Assembly: GCA_900549055.1 (NCBI GenBank)
Contig: URNB01000034.1
Span: 1-17,386 of the forward strand
Length of the DNA: 17,386 nt
Source: an uncultured Oscillospiraceae bacterium
GTDB lineage: Bacteria > Bacillota > Clostridia > Oscillospirales > Acutalibacteraceae
Direction of reading: 5' to 3'
Under the pieces are notes generated by a model. It did no database searches. It had not been told where the DNA came from and worked only from the letters and a program-made list of their open reading frames with translations. Shown piece by piece: positions 7,006-14,128 of the stretch (within the stretch, counting starts at the first letter, position 1; each line of letters starts with the position of its first letter). The position numbers and the translations under genes are program-made.

Positions 7006-7861
7006 GCTCTTTAATCAGCCCGAAGCACAGCCTCGAGCAAAATGCGGCTTTGATTACGGCAGAGATAAAGAAAACTCCGTAAACAATCCAGTCCATTCTG
7101 GTGAAAAGGGGGCCTACCGTCACGGTGCTCACAGCGCCTGCCAGCGGAAAAGGCAAACGCGCCGACATCCGCGCGCCGAAAAGCAAAACGCTTACGGTGC
7201 ATGCTGCCGCCGTGACCGCAAGCCCCGCGCACAGCCCCGCAAGTCCCGCCGACAGGCGGGGCTTTTTTTCATTTATTACAAAATACGGCGGAATCAGCGC
7301 AGCAGGCAGCGATATTTCCGAGAAAAAATATGCGGCTCCGCCGTAAAGCTCATTCAAATGCAAAAACGAGCCTATAGCTATGTTATCCGCTTCAAGATCC
7401 TTTGCGGTAAGCAAAAGGAAAAGCACAGCAGACACAGCAATAAGAGGCGCAGAAATGAACGAAAGCTTTAAAAGCACAATCCTGTTTTTCAGGGAAAGCA
7501 CCGCAGCGGTGAAAAGAAAAATAAACGCCGCAATAAATTTGCCGCCGTCGGGCAGCAGAATTTTATCGGCAAAACCCGCAAACACAAGCAGGCAATGCGC
7601 ACCGCTGCGGAGAGCGTAAACGGAAAGGATAAGCGCAAGCACCGTGAAAAGCACCTTTTTATATATTGCGCCGCCCGAAGAATATACACACAGAAAATGA
7701 GACGCAAGGAATATCAGCACCGCCGCTGCCGACGCTATTAAAAATCCCGGCAGCATTGCCTCTCCCCTATATTCCGACGGCAGATATATGATTGCGTCTC
7801 CTATTGTAACTACCGCCGCAAGGCAGGCGGAATGCATGGTGTAATCGACTTTTCTTATCAT
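6971..7861 (-). CDS. Spore germination receptor permease subunit, GerB type
   Basis: Integral membrane B subunit of a germinant receptor (spore permease family, APC superfamily), expected in the spore inner membrane, where it senses small molecules such as amino acids. The 296 residues are almost all hydrophobic helices (for example LIASAAAVLIFLASHFLCVY, IAAFIFLFTAAVLSL, LIAVSAVLFLLLTAKDL), with family-like stretches FLHLNELYGGAAYFFSEISL and GPLFTRMDWIVYGVFF. Usual GerAB proteins are about 360 residues, so one or two helices may be missing. The ATG at 7861 has a textbook AGGAGGT site and follows the gerC stop by 3 bases. The gene's last 35 bases overlap the convergent gene, and a + strand terminator-like hairpin lies inside it at 7245-7269. 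The subunit assignment rests mainly on context plus weak motif similarity. Confidence 0.75.
   Translation of the reverse strand: MIRKVDYTMHSACLAAVVTIGDAIIYLPSEYRGEAMLPGFLIASAAAVLIFLASHFLCVYSSGGAIYKKVLFTVLALILSVYALRSGAHCLLVFAGFADKILLPDGGKFIAAFIFLFTAAVLSLKNRIVLLKLSFISAPLIAVSAVLFLLLTAKDLEADNIAIGSFLHLNELYGGAAYFFSEISLPAALIPPYFVINEKKPRLSAGLAGLCAGLAVTAAACTVSVLLFGARMSARLPFPLAGAVSTVTVGPLFTRMDWIVYGVFFISAVIKAAFCSRLCFGLIKELSPRKRTGSFR
7245..7269 (+). terminator. Intrinsic terminator-like hairpin, antisense inside gerB
   Basis: CCCGCC (7245-7250), loop GACA, GGCGGG (7255-7260), then GC and seven Ts (7263-7269). A longer alternative stem pairs AGCCCCGC (about 7233-7240) with GCGGGGCT. It is oriented to stop transcripts coming from the lipoprotein operon, whose last stop codon is about 240 bases upstream, and so would leave that mRNA with a long tail complementary to gerB. 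On the coding strand of gerB it merely encodes part of EKKPRLSAGLAG. Confidence 0.5.
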
Positions 7862-7864
7862 AGC

Positions 7865-8566
7865 TTACCTCCTGCCCGGCAATCGAAAACAGACTGAATT
7901 TGCGGCTTCGCGGCTTACAAGCCTTACAAGCCTGTCGTTTTCAAAAATCGCTATTCCCTCATCTGCGGCGCCGTCCTCGGTCATTCCGAAACGAGGCAGA
8001 GCAAAAGTATTCTTCCCGCTCTCACGCGCCGATTCAATCTCAAAAAAGCGGCTGTCGGTGCTTATTCCGTCAGATTTGCTCTGCCGTTCTATCATATTCA
8101 TGATATCATAGCCCGTTGCCGCAGAGGATTCGGGCTTTCCGCCCAGCAGAAGCTCGGGACTTTTCGCAGAGATCATATACGCCGAAAGGGTTATGCGGTT
8201 TTCGTAAAAGCAATAATCGCATATCTGTGAAAACCGTTCCGCAGTCATGCTCTCCCCTATTGCTATAATTCCGCAGTGCTCAAGAAGCATAGGCTTTGAA
8301 AGACGGGAGGATATCTCCTCAAGCGCGCCCTCAATATCACGGCTTTTTGCCGAAAACACCCTTGCCTCGGGAGAGACCTCGGGGTTCTCCGAATTAATTA
8401 CAATCAGCTCGGCGGTCACCTTTATCAAAAATCCGTCGGCTTCAAAACCGAGAGCCGACACCATAAAGCGGCGGTCGTTTTTAATGCTGTCCCCCGTGCC
8501 GCCGCAGGCGGAAAGGCAGGTTAAAAAAATCAACGATGAAATCGTAAGACACAGCCTTTTAATCAC
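7865..8566 (-). CDS. Spore germination lipoprotein, GerC type, short
   Basis: C subunit of the germinant receptor, a lipoprotein on the outer face of the spore inner membrane. The signal peptide has lipobox LSAC with Cys21. The N-terminal Ger(x)C domain is recognisable: a polar linker, KNDRRFMVSALGFEADG, FSAKSRDIEGALEEISSRLSK, and LLEHCGIIAIGESM, which corresponds to the family's H-x-x-x-x-x-x-x-G-E region. The protein is only 233 residues, whereas GerAC and relatives are about 370-400; the C-terminal domain is absent and the gene ends cleanly 3 bases before gerB. It starts with GTG at 8566, behind GGAG, overlapping the gerA stop by 8 bases. Whether the short form is functional cannot be told; the frame is intact. 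Confidence 0.85.
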   Translation of the reverse strand: MIKRLCLTISSLIFLTCLSACGGTGDSIKNDRRFMVSALGFEADGFLIKVTAELIVINSENPEVSPEARVFSAKSRDIEGALEEISSRLSKPMLLEHCGIIAIGESMTAERFSQICDYCFYENRITLSAYMISAKSPELLLGGKPESSAATGYDIMNMIERQSKSDGISTDSRFFEIESARESGKNTFALPRFGMTEDGAADEGIAIFENDRLVRLVSREAANSVCFRLPGRR

Positions 8567-10076
8567 TTTTTTCGTTCTCCATTCGCACCGAATTACGGCA
8601 GAAAAGCGGCCGTGTCCTCATATTCCGCCAGGAGGTGCGCCAAAGCGTATCCTTCAGAGTGCGGCGCTCGGCAACATCCAGTGACACCGTAGAGCTGACC
8701 CCGAGTGATGAAAGCCCCAAAATATGAATAACCATAAGCGTAAAACCGGCGATATACCCGTAAAGCCCAAAAAGAGCCGCAAGGCAGACAAAAATTATTC
8801 TGCAGTAAAATACCGCGCTTTTGAGTCTCGGTATCATAAGTCCCGAAATTCCCGAAAGCGCCACTATTATAAGCATGGGCGCGCTTATGATTCTTGCTTC
8901 CACTGCCGCCTGACCGACCACAAGTCCGCCGACAATGCTTAACGCGTGTCCGAGACTTTGCGGCATTCTGACCCCGGTCTCCTTTAAAATTTCAAACACG
9001 AAGATTAGCAGAATACATTCGACGAACGCGGGAAACGGTACTCCGCCGCGAAGCTGCGTTACGGTAATTGCAAGTGAGGTCGGCAGCAGCTCCTTATGAT
9101 ATGTGACTGCGGCTACGAAGGCTGCGGGAATGCTGATCGACAGGAAAAAGCAGATATACCGAAGCAGTCTCCCCACCGAGGCTACCGTATAATTAAGATA
9201 ATAATCCTCATCCGACTGAAAATTCTCCGAAAACAAATAAGGCAGCGTCAGCACAACGGGCGTGCCGTCGGCTATTACCGCAATCCTCCCCTCAAGCAGC
9301 CGTGCCGCCACTGTATCGGGGCGCTCTGTCGTGCCGGAGGTTTTAAAAATCGAATGCGGGCGGTCTCTTATAAGCTCGGCAATGTAATTCGTATCGAGTA
9401 TTCCGTCTATATCTATTTTTGAAAGCCGCCGCTTAAGCTCGCTTACCGTGCCTTCGTCCGCCAGGGAATCCAGGTAACAAATGAAAACTATCGTATCGCT
9501 CCTCCTGCCTATTCTGACCATTTCGGTGCAAAGGTCGGGGGTCAAAAGCTTCCGCCGTATCATTGCCGCATTAAGCAGAGCCGCCTCATCAAAGCCCTCG
9601 CGCGGCCCCTGAAGAATGCGCTCGTCCGCAGGCTCGCTGATACCCCTCGTGCGCCAGCCTTTGGTATTGACCGTTATCGCCGTCATGCAGCCGTCGATCA
9701 GCAGCAGCGTGTCGCCGTAAAGCACGGCGCGCAGCATATCCGCCACATTTTCGGTGCACTCTGTCTCTGAAGCAAAAAGCACACGGTTTGCAATATATTC
9801 GGTAAGGCTTTCATCCGCGCGCTCGTTTTGAACCAGCAGCAACGGCTTAACCACCGATTCGTTCAAAAGCTCGGAATTAACCATTCCGTCCACATAAAAA
9901 AGAGCGCAGCGGCAATTATAAGCGCCGCTCCCCGAAACCCTTTTCAGACGCAGCACGGAATCCTTTCTGAATATTTCCTTAAAGAAGGCTATGTTCGTAT
10001 CAAGCTCCGCCGACGGCAGCGCTCCGCTGTAATCGTCGGTTGAGGCAGGCTTTACTTTTTCGGCAATCCTTTTCAT
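8559..10076 (-). CDS. Spore germination receptor subunit A (GerA/SpoVAF family)
   Basis: A subunit of a germinant receptor, 505 residues, the normal family length. The cytosolic N-terminal half (about 1-290) has family motifs such as FYVDGMVNSELLNE and LYGDTLLLIDGCMTAITVNT. The hydrophobic C-terminal half has about five membrane segments with the diagnostic RLLRYICFFLSISIPAAFVA, HKELLPTSLAITV, GGVPFPAFVECILLIFVFEI and LGHALSIVGGLVVGQAAVEA. ATG at 10076 follows GGGG by 6 bases. First gene of the operon, order A-C-B with overlapping or abutting genes, so the three subunits are made together, in the family typically in the forespore under sigma-G. I could not identify a convincing sigma-G promoter in the 114 bases upstream before the neighbouring terminator. 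Confidence 0.95.
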   Translation of the reverse strand: MKRIAEKVKPASTDDYSGALPSAELDTNIAFFKEIFRKDSVLRLKRVSGSGAYNCRCALFYVDGMVNSELLNESVVKPLLLVQNERADESLTEYIANRVLFASETECTENVADMLRAVLYGDTLLLIDGCMTAITVNTKGWRTRGISEPADERILQGPREGFDEAALLNAAMIRRKLLTPDLCTEMVRIGRRSDTIVFICYLDSLADEGTVSELKRRLSKIDIDGILDTNYIAELIRDRPHSIFKTSGTTERPDTVAARLLEGRIAVIADGTPVVLTLPYLFSENFQSDEDYYLNYTVASVGRLLRYICFFLSISIPAAFVAAVTYHKELLPTSLAITVTQLRGGVPFPAFVECILLIFVFEILKETGVRMPQSLGHALSIVGGLVVGQAAVEARIISAPMLIIVALSGISGLMIPRLKSAVFYCRIIFVCLAALFGLYGYIAGFTLMVIHILGLSSLGVSSTVSLDVAERRTLKDTLWRTSWRNMRTRPLFCRNSVRMENEKSD

Positions 10077-10183
10077 ATCCGTCCCCGTTTCCTCTGTGTT
10101 ATGCCTTAATACGATTTCGCACTGCTCGGCTTACTTATTATTCCTGAAAAGTGAGCTTAAATACTCCGAAAGTAATTTTTATG

Positions 10184-10225
10184 CAAAAAAATGACCGTCA
10201 GTCCCGAGTAACGGGAGACGGTCAT
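10184..10225 (-). terminator. Intrinsic terminator after the HAD-MFS-deaminase operon
   Basis: On the minus strand ATGACCGTC pairs with GACGGTCAT at the two ends of 10191-10225, with an inner stem of TCCCG and CGGGA, followed by a run of T (the A-run at 10185-10190 on the + strand). It lies 16 bases after the deaminase stop and separates that operon from gerA. Confidence 0.85.
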
Positions 10226-10240
10226 AAAATATACAAATAT

Positions 10241-10720
10241 TTAAAGTGAAAGGGTTACGCTTTTACCGGTAGGAGCGTAAAGGCGGTATTTTACCCCTGC
10301 GGTTTCAAACATCCGCTTTGAGGCAAGCACGCTGTCGGAGTCGGAATACTTATCGGACGCATAAACCACCTCGGTTATTCCCGATTGAATAATTGCCTTC
10401 GCACACTCGTTACACGGAAAAAGGGTAGTATAGACCGTACAGCCGCGAACGCTGCCTACGGCGCAGTTTAAAATCGCGTTCAGCTCGGCGTGACATACAT
10501 AAAGATACTTTGAATTAAGCGGGTCGCCGTTTTTGTCCCACGGAAAATCATCGTCGCTGCAGCAGCGCGGCATTCCGTTATAGCCCATTGAAAGAATGCG
10601 CTTTTCGGAATTCACGATACATGCTCCCACCTGGGTCGAAGGATCCTTGCTGCGCAAAGACGACAGTATGGCTATACCCATAAAATATTCGTCCCAGCTC
10701 AAATAATCCGATCTTTTCAA
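10241..10720 (-). CDS. dCMP deaminase, ComEB type
   Basis: Zinc-dependent deoxycytidylate deaminase (dCMP to dUMP, supplying dTMP synthesis), 159 residues. The zinc site is complete: CHAE (H77, proton-shuttle E79) and PCNEC (C103, C106). The family features SWDEYFMGIA (8-17), SKDPSTQVGACIV (24-36) and GYNGMPRCCSDDDFPW (46-61) match ComEB-type enzymes closely. I start at the TTG at 10720, giving MKRSDYLSWDEYF, because AGAGGTG lies 6 bases before it; the in-frame GTG at 10729 is part of that ribosome binding site. It follows the MFS gene by 12 bases and ends at a strong terminator, so it is the last gene of a three-gene operon. The name ComEB reflects family usage and does not imply competence here. 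Confidence 0.92.
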   Translation of the reverse strand: MKRSDYLSWDEYFMGIAILSSLRSKDPSTQVGACIVNSEKRILSMGYNGMPRCCSDDDFPWDKNGDPLNSKYLYVCHAELNAILNCAVGSVRGCTVYTTLFPCNECAKAIIQSGITEVVYASDKYSDSDSVLASKRMFETAGVKYRLYAPTGKSVTLSL

Positions 10721-10732
10721 AATAAACACCTC

Positions 10733-11914
10733 TTATATATTATTTTCTTCCTTGAAGAAAAGCACAGCGGTTATGATCATTATTATCGGGAAAACAGATG
10801 ATACCGCAAAGCCGACATGCAGGTTGGCAGCATCCGCTATAATGCCTAAAAGCCACGGGCCTATGCAGCAGCCTATATCTCCGCACATTGCAAAAACGCT
10901 GAACATGACCGCGTCGCCCTTCGGGAATGCTCTGCTGCCCGCAGAAAGCGTTCCCGGCCAGAAAAGGCTGACTGTAAAGCCGCAAATCGCACAAGCCGAA
11001 AGCGCCAGTACAGGGCTTTTTGAAAATGCCGCAGCATAATAGCAGGCGGCACAAAGCACGCTCATAGCAATAACCGTCTTTTTAAAGGAAAGCTTTTCGG
11101 AAAAAGCGGCGTAAAGCACACGTCCGAGGCCCATAAACACCGCAAAAGCGCAGGGGCCCGCAAGGTCGCCTATCACCTTTGAAATTCCGAGCGCCTTTTG
11201 CGCAAACATCGAAGCCCACTCCGCCATTGCAATTTCAGCGGCGCCAGAGCAGAGCATCATAAGCATAAAGCAGCGGAAAAGGCGGGATTTAAAGAGGGTC
11301 TTAAAGCTGTCGCTTTTTCTTTCCGGCTCCGGCTCGACTATCGGCACCTTAAAGAACGAAAACGCGTTAAAAAATGGTATTGCCGCCCATAAAAGCGGAA
11401 TGTACGACCAGCCCTTATAACCGAACGCATGCAAGAGCAGCGTGGTACCGATGGTGGTTATCGCCTGCCCCCAGCAGTAAAACGAATGCAAAAGCGACAT
11501 ATTTCCGCTCTTGTTATCGGTCGGGAGCATTTCAATCATCGGGCTTAAAATAACCTCCATAAGCCCGCTGGCAAACGCGTAGATTATAATCGCAATTACA
11601 ATTCCCCAATACGGATCCCACATTATTTTCGGCAGAAACGCGGCGGCCGCAAGCCCCGCCGCCGCAGTAAACTGGCACATTATCGCCGCTTTTCGGTAGC
11701 CTGTTTTTGCAATTATTTTAGGGGATAAAATATCTGTTATCATCTGCGTCACGAAGTTGAACATGACCAGTCTGCCGAGCTTTTCATAGCCTATACCGTA
11801 AACATCCTGCAGGGCTATAAAAAGTATCGGCAGAAAGTTATTTACTATTGCCTGAACGAAATAACCTATGTACGATGAAATTTTGGTTGAGGTATAGCTT
11901 ATTTTCTTATCCAT
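10733..11914 (-). CDS. MFS transporter
   Basis: Major facilitator superfamily permease of 393 residues, with about 12 hydrophobic helices split by a charged central loop (EPEPERKSDSFKTLFKSRLF, about residues 195-215), the usual two-bundle layout. Features such as YGIGYEKLGRLVMFNFVTQM, PKIIAKTGYRKAAIM (a motif A-like loop) and GLGRVLYAAFSEKLSFKK (motif A-like in the second half) fit the sugar-type MFS branch related to FucP-like and YbjJ-like proteins. The ATG at 11914 overlaps the end of the phosphatase gene by 8 bases, with AGGA about 7 bases upstream, so the two are translationally coupled. The cargo is not predictable; pairing with a HAD phosphatase suggests a sugar or sugar phosphate, as inference only. 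Confidence 0.9.
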   Translation of the reverse strand: MDKKISYTSTKISSYIGYFVQAIVNNFLPILFIALQDVYGIGYEKLGRLVMFNFVTQMITDILSPKIIAKTGYRKAAIMCQFTAAAGLAAAAFLPKIMWDPYWGIVIAIIIYAFASGLMEVILSPMIEMLPTDNKSGNMSLLHSFYCWGQAITTIGTTLLLHAFGYKGWSYIPLLWAAIPFFNAFSFFKVPIVEPEPERKSDSFKTLFKSRLFRCFMLMMLCSGAAEIAMAEWASMFAQKALGISKVIGDLAGPCAFAVFMGLGRVLYAAFSEKLSFKKTVIAMSVLCAACYYAAAFSKSPVLALSACAICGFTVSLFWPGTLSAGSRAFPKGDAVMFSVFAMCGDIGCCIGPWLLGIIADAANLHVGFAVSSVFPIIMIITAVLFFKEENNI

Positions 11915-12566
11915 TTAATTTTCCTATCAAATCGGTTATTTCCGCGGGGGATGAAAACAGATATTCCGCTCCGTTTTTTTGCAGCTCCTCTGCCGTTCTG
12001 AAACCCCAAAGCACGCCTATGGGCAGAGCCCCCGCATTTACCGCCGCCGCCATATCCATGCCCGAATCGCCCGCAAGAGCGCATTCAGACGGAGAAACAC
12101 CGAGAGAATCCATCACAAACAGGGTCAGCGCCGGGTCGGGCTTTGTTTTGTAGCCCTCACGCTTCCCGGCCACAAGATCGAATATATCGCCGAAAAGATT
12201 TGATGCCACCTTTTCCGCCATTTCCTGCGCCTTATTTGAGATAACTGCCAGTTTAAGCCCGCCCCTTTTCAATTCGGAAAGCATTTCCCGTACTCCGTCA
12301 TATGCATTTGTTTTATCGTGATAATGCACCCTGTAATCCGCCATAAAAAGCTTAAGGCAGGCGTCCTTTGTTTCCTTATCGCGCCTGTTTTCCGGCAAAG
12401 CGCGCTCAATAAGCTTCGGAATTCCGTCCCCCACAAAATATTTATACTCGCCGACGGTATGCCCCGGAAAGCCCATAGCCTTCAGCGCTTTATTTGTGCT
12501 GTCAGCCAAATCCTCAATTGAATTTGCGAGAGTGCCGTCAAGATCGAACAAAACTGCTTTAATCAT
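11907..12566 (-). CDS. HAD-superfamily phosphatase, phosphoglycolate phosphatase-like
   Basis: Haloacid dehalogenase-type hydrolase of 219 residues, the normal size for Gph/PGP-like enzymes. Motif I FDLDGTLANS (7-16) has the nucleophile D8 and acid D10; motif II is the serine in AVISNKAQ; motif III is the lysine in GYKTKPDP; motif IV is GDSGMDMAAAVNAGA. The helical cap (about 15-85) is of the C1 type. It would hydrolyse a small phosphate ester such as 2-phosphoglycolate. The ATG at 12566 has AAGGTG upstream. Only about 20 bases separate it from the rpmB terminator, so its promoter must overlap that terminator or lie inside rpmB, or expression depends on read-through. First gene of an operon with the MFS transporter and dCMP deaminase. 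Confidence 0.92.
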   Translation of the reverse strand: MIKAVLFDLDGTLANSIEDLADSTNKALKAMGFPGHTVGEYKYFVGDGIPKLIERALPENRRDKETKDACLKLFMADYRVHYHDKTNAYDGVREMLSELKRGGLKLAVISNKAQEMAEKVASNLFGDIFDLVAGKREGYKTKPDPALTLFVMDSLGVSPSECALAGDSGMDMAAAVNAGALPIGVLWGFRTAEELQKNGAEYLFSSPAEITDLIGKLNG

Positions 12567-12586
12567 AAAATCACCTTAAAATAAAC

Positions 12587-12614
12587 AAAAAAGCCCTCAG
12601 CTTCCGCCGAGAGC
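12587..12614 (-). terminator. Intrinsic terminator of rpmB
   Basis: On the minus strand GCTCTCGGC pairs with GCTGAGGGC around a GGAA tetraloop (12614-12593), with wobble pairs, followed by six Ts. It lies 18 bases after the rpmB stop codon and just upstream of the HAD phosphatase gene. Confidence 0.8.
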
Positions 12615-12631
12615 ATTTTGCATTTCAAACA

Positions 12632-12820
12632 TCAGATTGCACGCGTAACCTTACCTGAACGCAGGCAGCGGGTGCAAACATTGATACGACGCGGAGTGCC
12701 GTTTACGATTGCCTTGACCTTTTTAACATTCGGTTTCCAGGTTCTGTTTGAACGCCTGTGCGAGTGGGACACTTTAATCCCGAAAGCTATTTCTTTGCTG
12801 CAGATATCACATTTAGCCAT
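12632..12820 (-). CDS. rpmB: 50S ribosomal protein L28
   Basis: Small ribosomal protein of 62 residues, the normal length. It begins MAKCDICSKEIAFGIKVSHS and carries the family's conserved KVSHSHRRSNRTWKPNVKKV segment. Two CxxC pairs, CDIC (4-7) and CTRC near the end, show the zinc-binding (C+) form. The start is ATG 12820, preceded by a perfect AAGGAGGTG; upstream in-frame start codons would prepend a stretch not found in L28. It is monocistronic: its own promoter lies at 12877-12905 and an intrinsic terminator directly follows. Confidence 0.98.
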   Translation of the reverse strand: MAKCDICSKEIAFGIKVSHSHRRSNRTWKPNVKKVKAIVNGTPRRINVCTRCLRSGKVTRAI

Positions 12821-12876
12821 GGTCTGCACCTCCTTCTCATTCCATACCGGCATCAGCCGATCACATAGCAAATGTT

Positions 12877-12905
12877 ATCATAACAGATTCTTGCAAAAAA
12901 ATCAA
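12877..12905 (-). promoter_or_regulatory. Sigma-A-type promoter of rpmB
   Basis: Minus strand TTGATT (12905-12900), 17 bases, TATGAT (12882-12877). Transcription would start near 12870, giving a leader of about 50 bases before the rpmB ATG. It points away from the rplU promoter. Confidence 0.65.
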
Positions 12906-13035
12906 GTATTTTTTTTATTATTTTCGTCTTTTATTGCCGAAGCTCAAAAAAATACTCTTAAAATCGGACTTTCCCGCGGATTTTGCTTATAAATATAATA
13001 TGTGTATCGGGAAAACCCAATCGTCCAAATTTTTC

Positions 13036-13064
13036 TTGACAAACAATAAGGCTTGTGATAAAAT
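13036..13064 (+). promoter_or_regulatory. Strong sigma-A-type promoter of the rplU operon
   Basis: A perfect -35 TTGACA (13036-13041), a 17-base spacer and TAAAAT (13059-13064). Transcription would start near 13071, about 80 bases before the rplU ATG, so the transcript carries a structured leader. The stretch 12906-13035 between the two promoters is AT-rich and I see no gene in it. Confidence 0.85.
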
Positions 13065-13070
13065 GATAAA

Positions 13071-13145
13071 GCCGCATATTGTGGGCTTTGTAAGCTGCGC
13101 CTTTGCGCACGCCTACCGTAGCGAGACTGGAATTTGGCAGGTGTA
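13071..13145 (+). promoter_or_regulatory. Probable ribosomal protein L21 leader RNA
   Basis: The transcribed leader between the promoter and rplU is structured and GC-richer than its surroundings. A hairpin TGCGC-CTT-TGCGCA lies at about 13096-13109. ACGCCTACC (13109-13117) can pair, with one mismatch and one wobble, with GGCAGGTGT (13136-13144), which contains the AGGTG ribosome binding site of rplU. Firmicutes are known to have a conserved L21 leader (Rfam L21_leader) at this place, thought to give feedback control of the operon. I assign it from position, general appearance and the RBS-blocking pairing, not from a covariance search. Confidence 0.6.
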
Positions 13146-13152
13146 ATAAAAA

Positions 13153-13458
13153 ATGTACGCAATTATCGAAACAGGCGGAAAGCAGTACCGTGTTCAGACC
13201 GGCGATGTAATCTACGTTGAGAAGCTGAACGCCGAGGCTGATGAGGAAATTACCTTTGATAAGGTTGTTGCCGTTTGCAACAAGACCTTAAAGGTAGGTA
13301 AGCCTTATGTAAAGGACGCTTTCGTTAAGGGCACCGTTCTTAAAAACGGCAAGGGTAAGAAAATAACCGTATTTACTTACAAGCCGAAGAAGAGCAGCTC
13401 CCGCAAAATGGGTCACAGACAGCCCTATACCAAGGTACAGATCGGCGAAATCGGCTGA
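13153..13458 (+). CDS. rplU: 50S ribosomal protein L21
   Basis: Ribosomal protein of 101 residues, the family length. It opens MYAIIETGGKQYRVQTGDVI, the invariant L21 start, and contains KGKKITVFTYKPKKSSSRKMGHRQPYTKVQI, the RNA-binding KKR-like loop and the conserved GHRQPYT. ATG 13153 follows AGGTG by 9 bases. First gene of rplU-prp-rpmA, driven by a consensus-like promoter through a leader RNA. The next gene starts 2 bases after its stop. Confidence 0.98.
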   Translation: MYAIIETGGKQYRVQTGDVIYVEKLNAEADEEITFDKVVAVCNKTLKVGKPYVKDAFVKGTVLKNGKGKKITVFTYKPKKSSSRKMGHRQPYTKVQIGEIG

Positions 13459-13460
13459 TT

Positions 13461-13781
13461 ATGACTAAGGTTAAGTTTTTTGCCGATGAAAAAGGGCTTT
13501 GCGGCTTTGAAATCAAGGGTCACAGTTCAAAAAACTGCGATGATGAGTTCGGTAAAATTGTTTGCGCAGCGGTTTCCTCCGCGGCGTATATGGCGGCTAA
13601 TACAGTAACCGAAATAATAGGCGACAAGGCGGCGGCTGATGTATCTGACGGCTCCATGCGCTTTGAGGTTACAAACCCCTGCGACAAGACCCTAGCGGTT
13701 TTAAAGGGGCTGCGGCTGCATTTAAGCGAGCTGTCGAAGGAATACGGCAGCAATATCGTAATTATCGGAGGTGCAGATTGA
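13461..13781 (+). CDS. prp: Ribosomal-processing cysteine protease Prp
   Basis: Prp (YsxB family) is the cysteine protease that removes the N-terminal extension from L27 in Firmicutes and related groups. The 106-residue protein has the catalytic pair H21 (in KGHSS) and C35 (in GKIVCAAVSSAAYMA), both in the conserved family context. It sits between rplU and rpmA, the standard position, and overlaps the rpmA ATG by one base (TGATG). The next gene's product carries a matching cleavage site, which confirms the role by context. Confidence 0.95.
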   Translation: MTKVKFFADEKGLCGFEIKGHSSKNCDDEFGKIVCAAVSSAAYMAANTVTEIIGDKAAADVSDGSMRFEVTNPCDKTLAVLKGLRLHLSELSKEYGSNIVIIGGAD

Positions 13782-14065
13782 TGTTAAAGATTAATATACA
13801 GTTATTCGCTCATAAAAAAGGTATGGGTTCTACCAAGAACGGCCGCGACAGTGAGTCAAAGCGTCTCGGCGTTAAGCGCGCGGACGGGCAGTTCGTTCTG
13901 GCGGGCAACATCCTCGTTCGTCAGAGAGGAACCCACATCCATGCAGGCAACAATGTAGGCCGCGGATCGGATGACACTCTGTTCGCTTTGGTGGACGGCA
14001 AGGTTAAGTTCGAGCGCGTAGGCAGAGACCGCAAGCAGGTCAGCATTTACGCTGTTGAGCAGTAA
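13781..14065 (+). CDS. rpmA: 50S ribosomal protein L27 with Prp-cleavable N-terminal extension
   Basis: Ribosomal protein of 94 residues. MLKINIQLFAHKKGMGSTKN shows the extra N-terminal peptide that Prp removes between F9 and A10, leaving the mature AHKKG start that reaches towards the peptidyl-transferase centre. The conserved KRADGQFVLAGNILVRQRGT and HAGNNVGRGSDDTLFAL segments follow. I use ATG 13781, behind GGAGGTG, rather than the in-frame TTG at 13778. An intrinsic terminator follows directly. Confidence 0.98.
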   Translation: MLKINIQLFAHKKGMGSTKNGRDSESKRLGVKRADGQFVLAGNILVRQRGTHIHAGNNVGRGSDDTLFALVDGKVKFERVGRDRKQVSIYAVEQ

Positions 14066-14073
14066 GAAAAAGC

Positions 14074-14110
14074 AAATCCGGGCGGCGGCGGCTACCCGGA
14101 TTTATTTTTT
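14074..14110 (+). terminator. Intrinsic terminator after rpmA
   Basis: AAATCCGGG (14074-14082) pairs perfectly with CCCGGATTT (14095-14103) around a 12-base GC-rich loop, followed by A and six Ts (14105-14110). It closes the rplU-prp-rpmA unit only 18 bases before the next gene, whose expression must use read-through or a promoter inside rpmA. Confidence 0.85.
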
Positions 14111-14128
14111 AGAAAGGAAGGAAGATTT

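Noticed and set aside
6932..7471. 179-codon + strand open frame opposite gerB
   Set aside because: Composition is very rich in R, K and Q with no recognisable motif; it is the mirror of a hydrophobic membrane protein, which typically produces such shadows.
10077..10140. Sigma-G promoter for the gerA operon
   Set aside because: A CATAACA stretch is near the -10 pattern, but no suitable -35 lies at the right distance, so it was not called.
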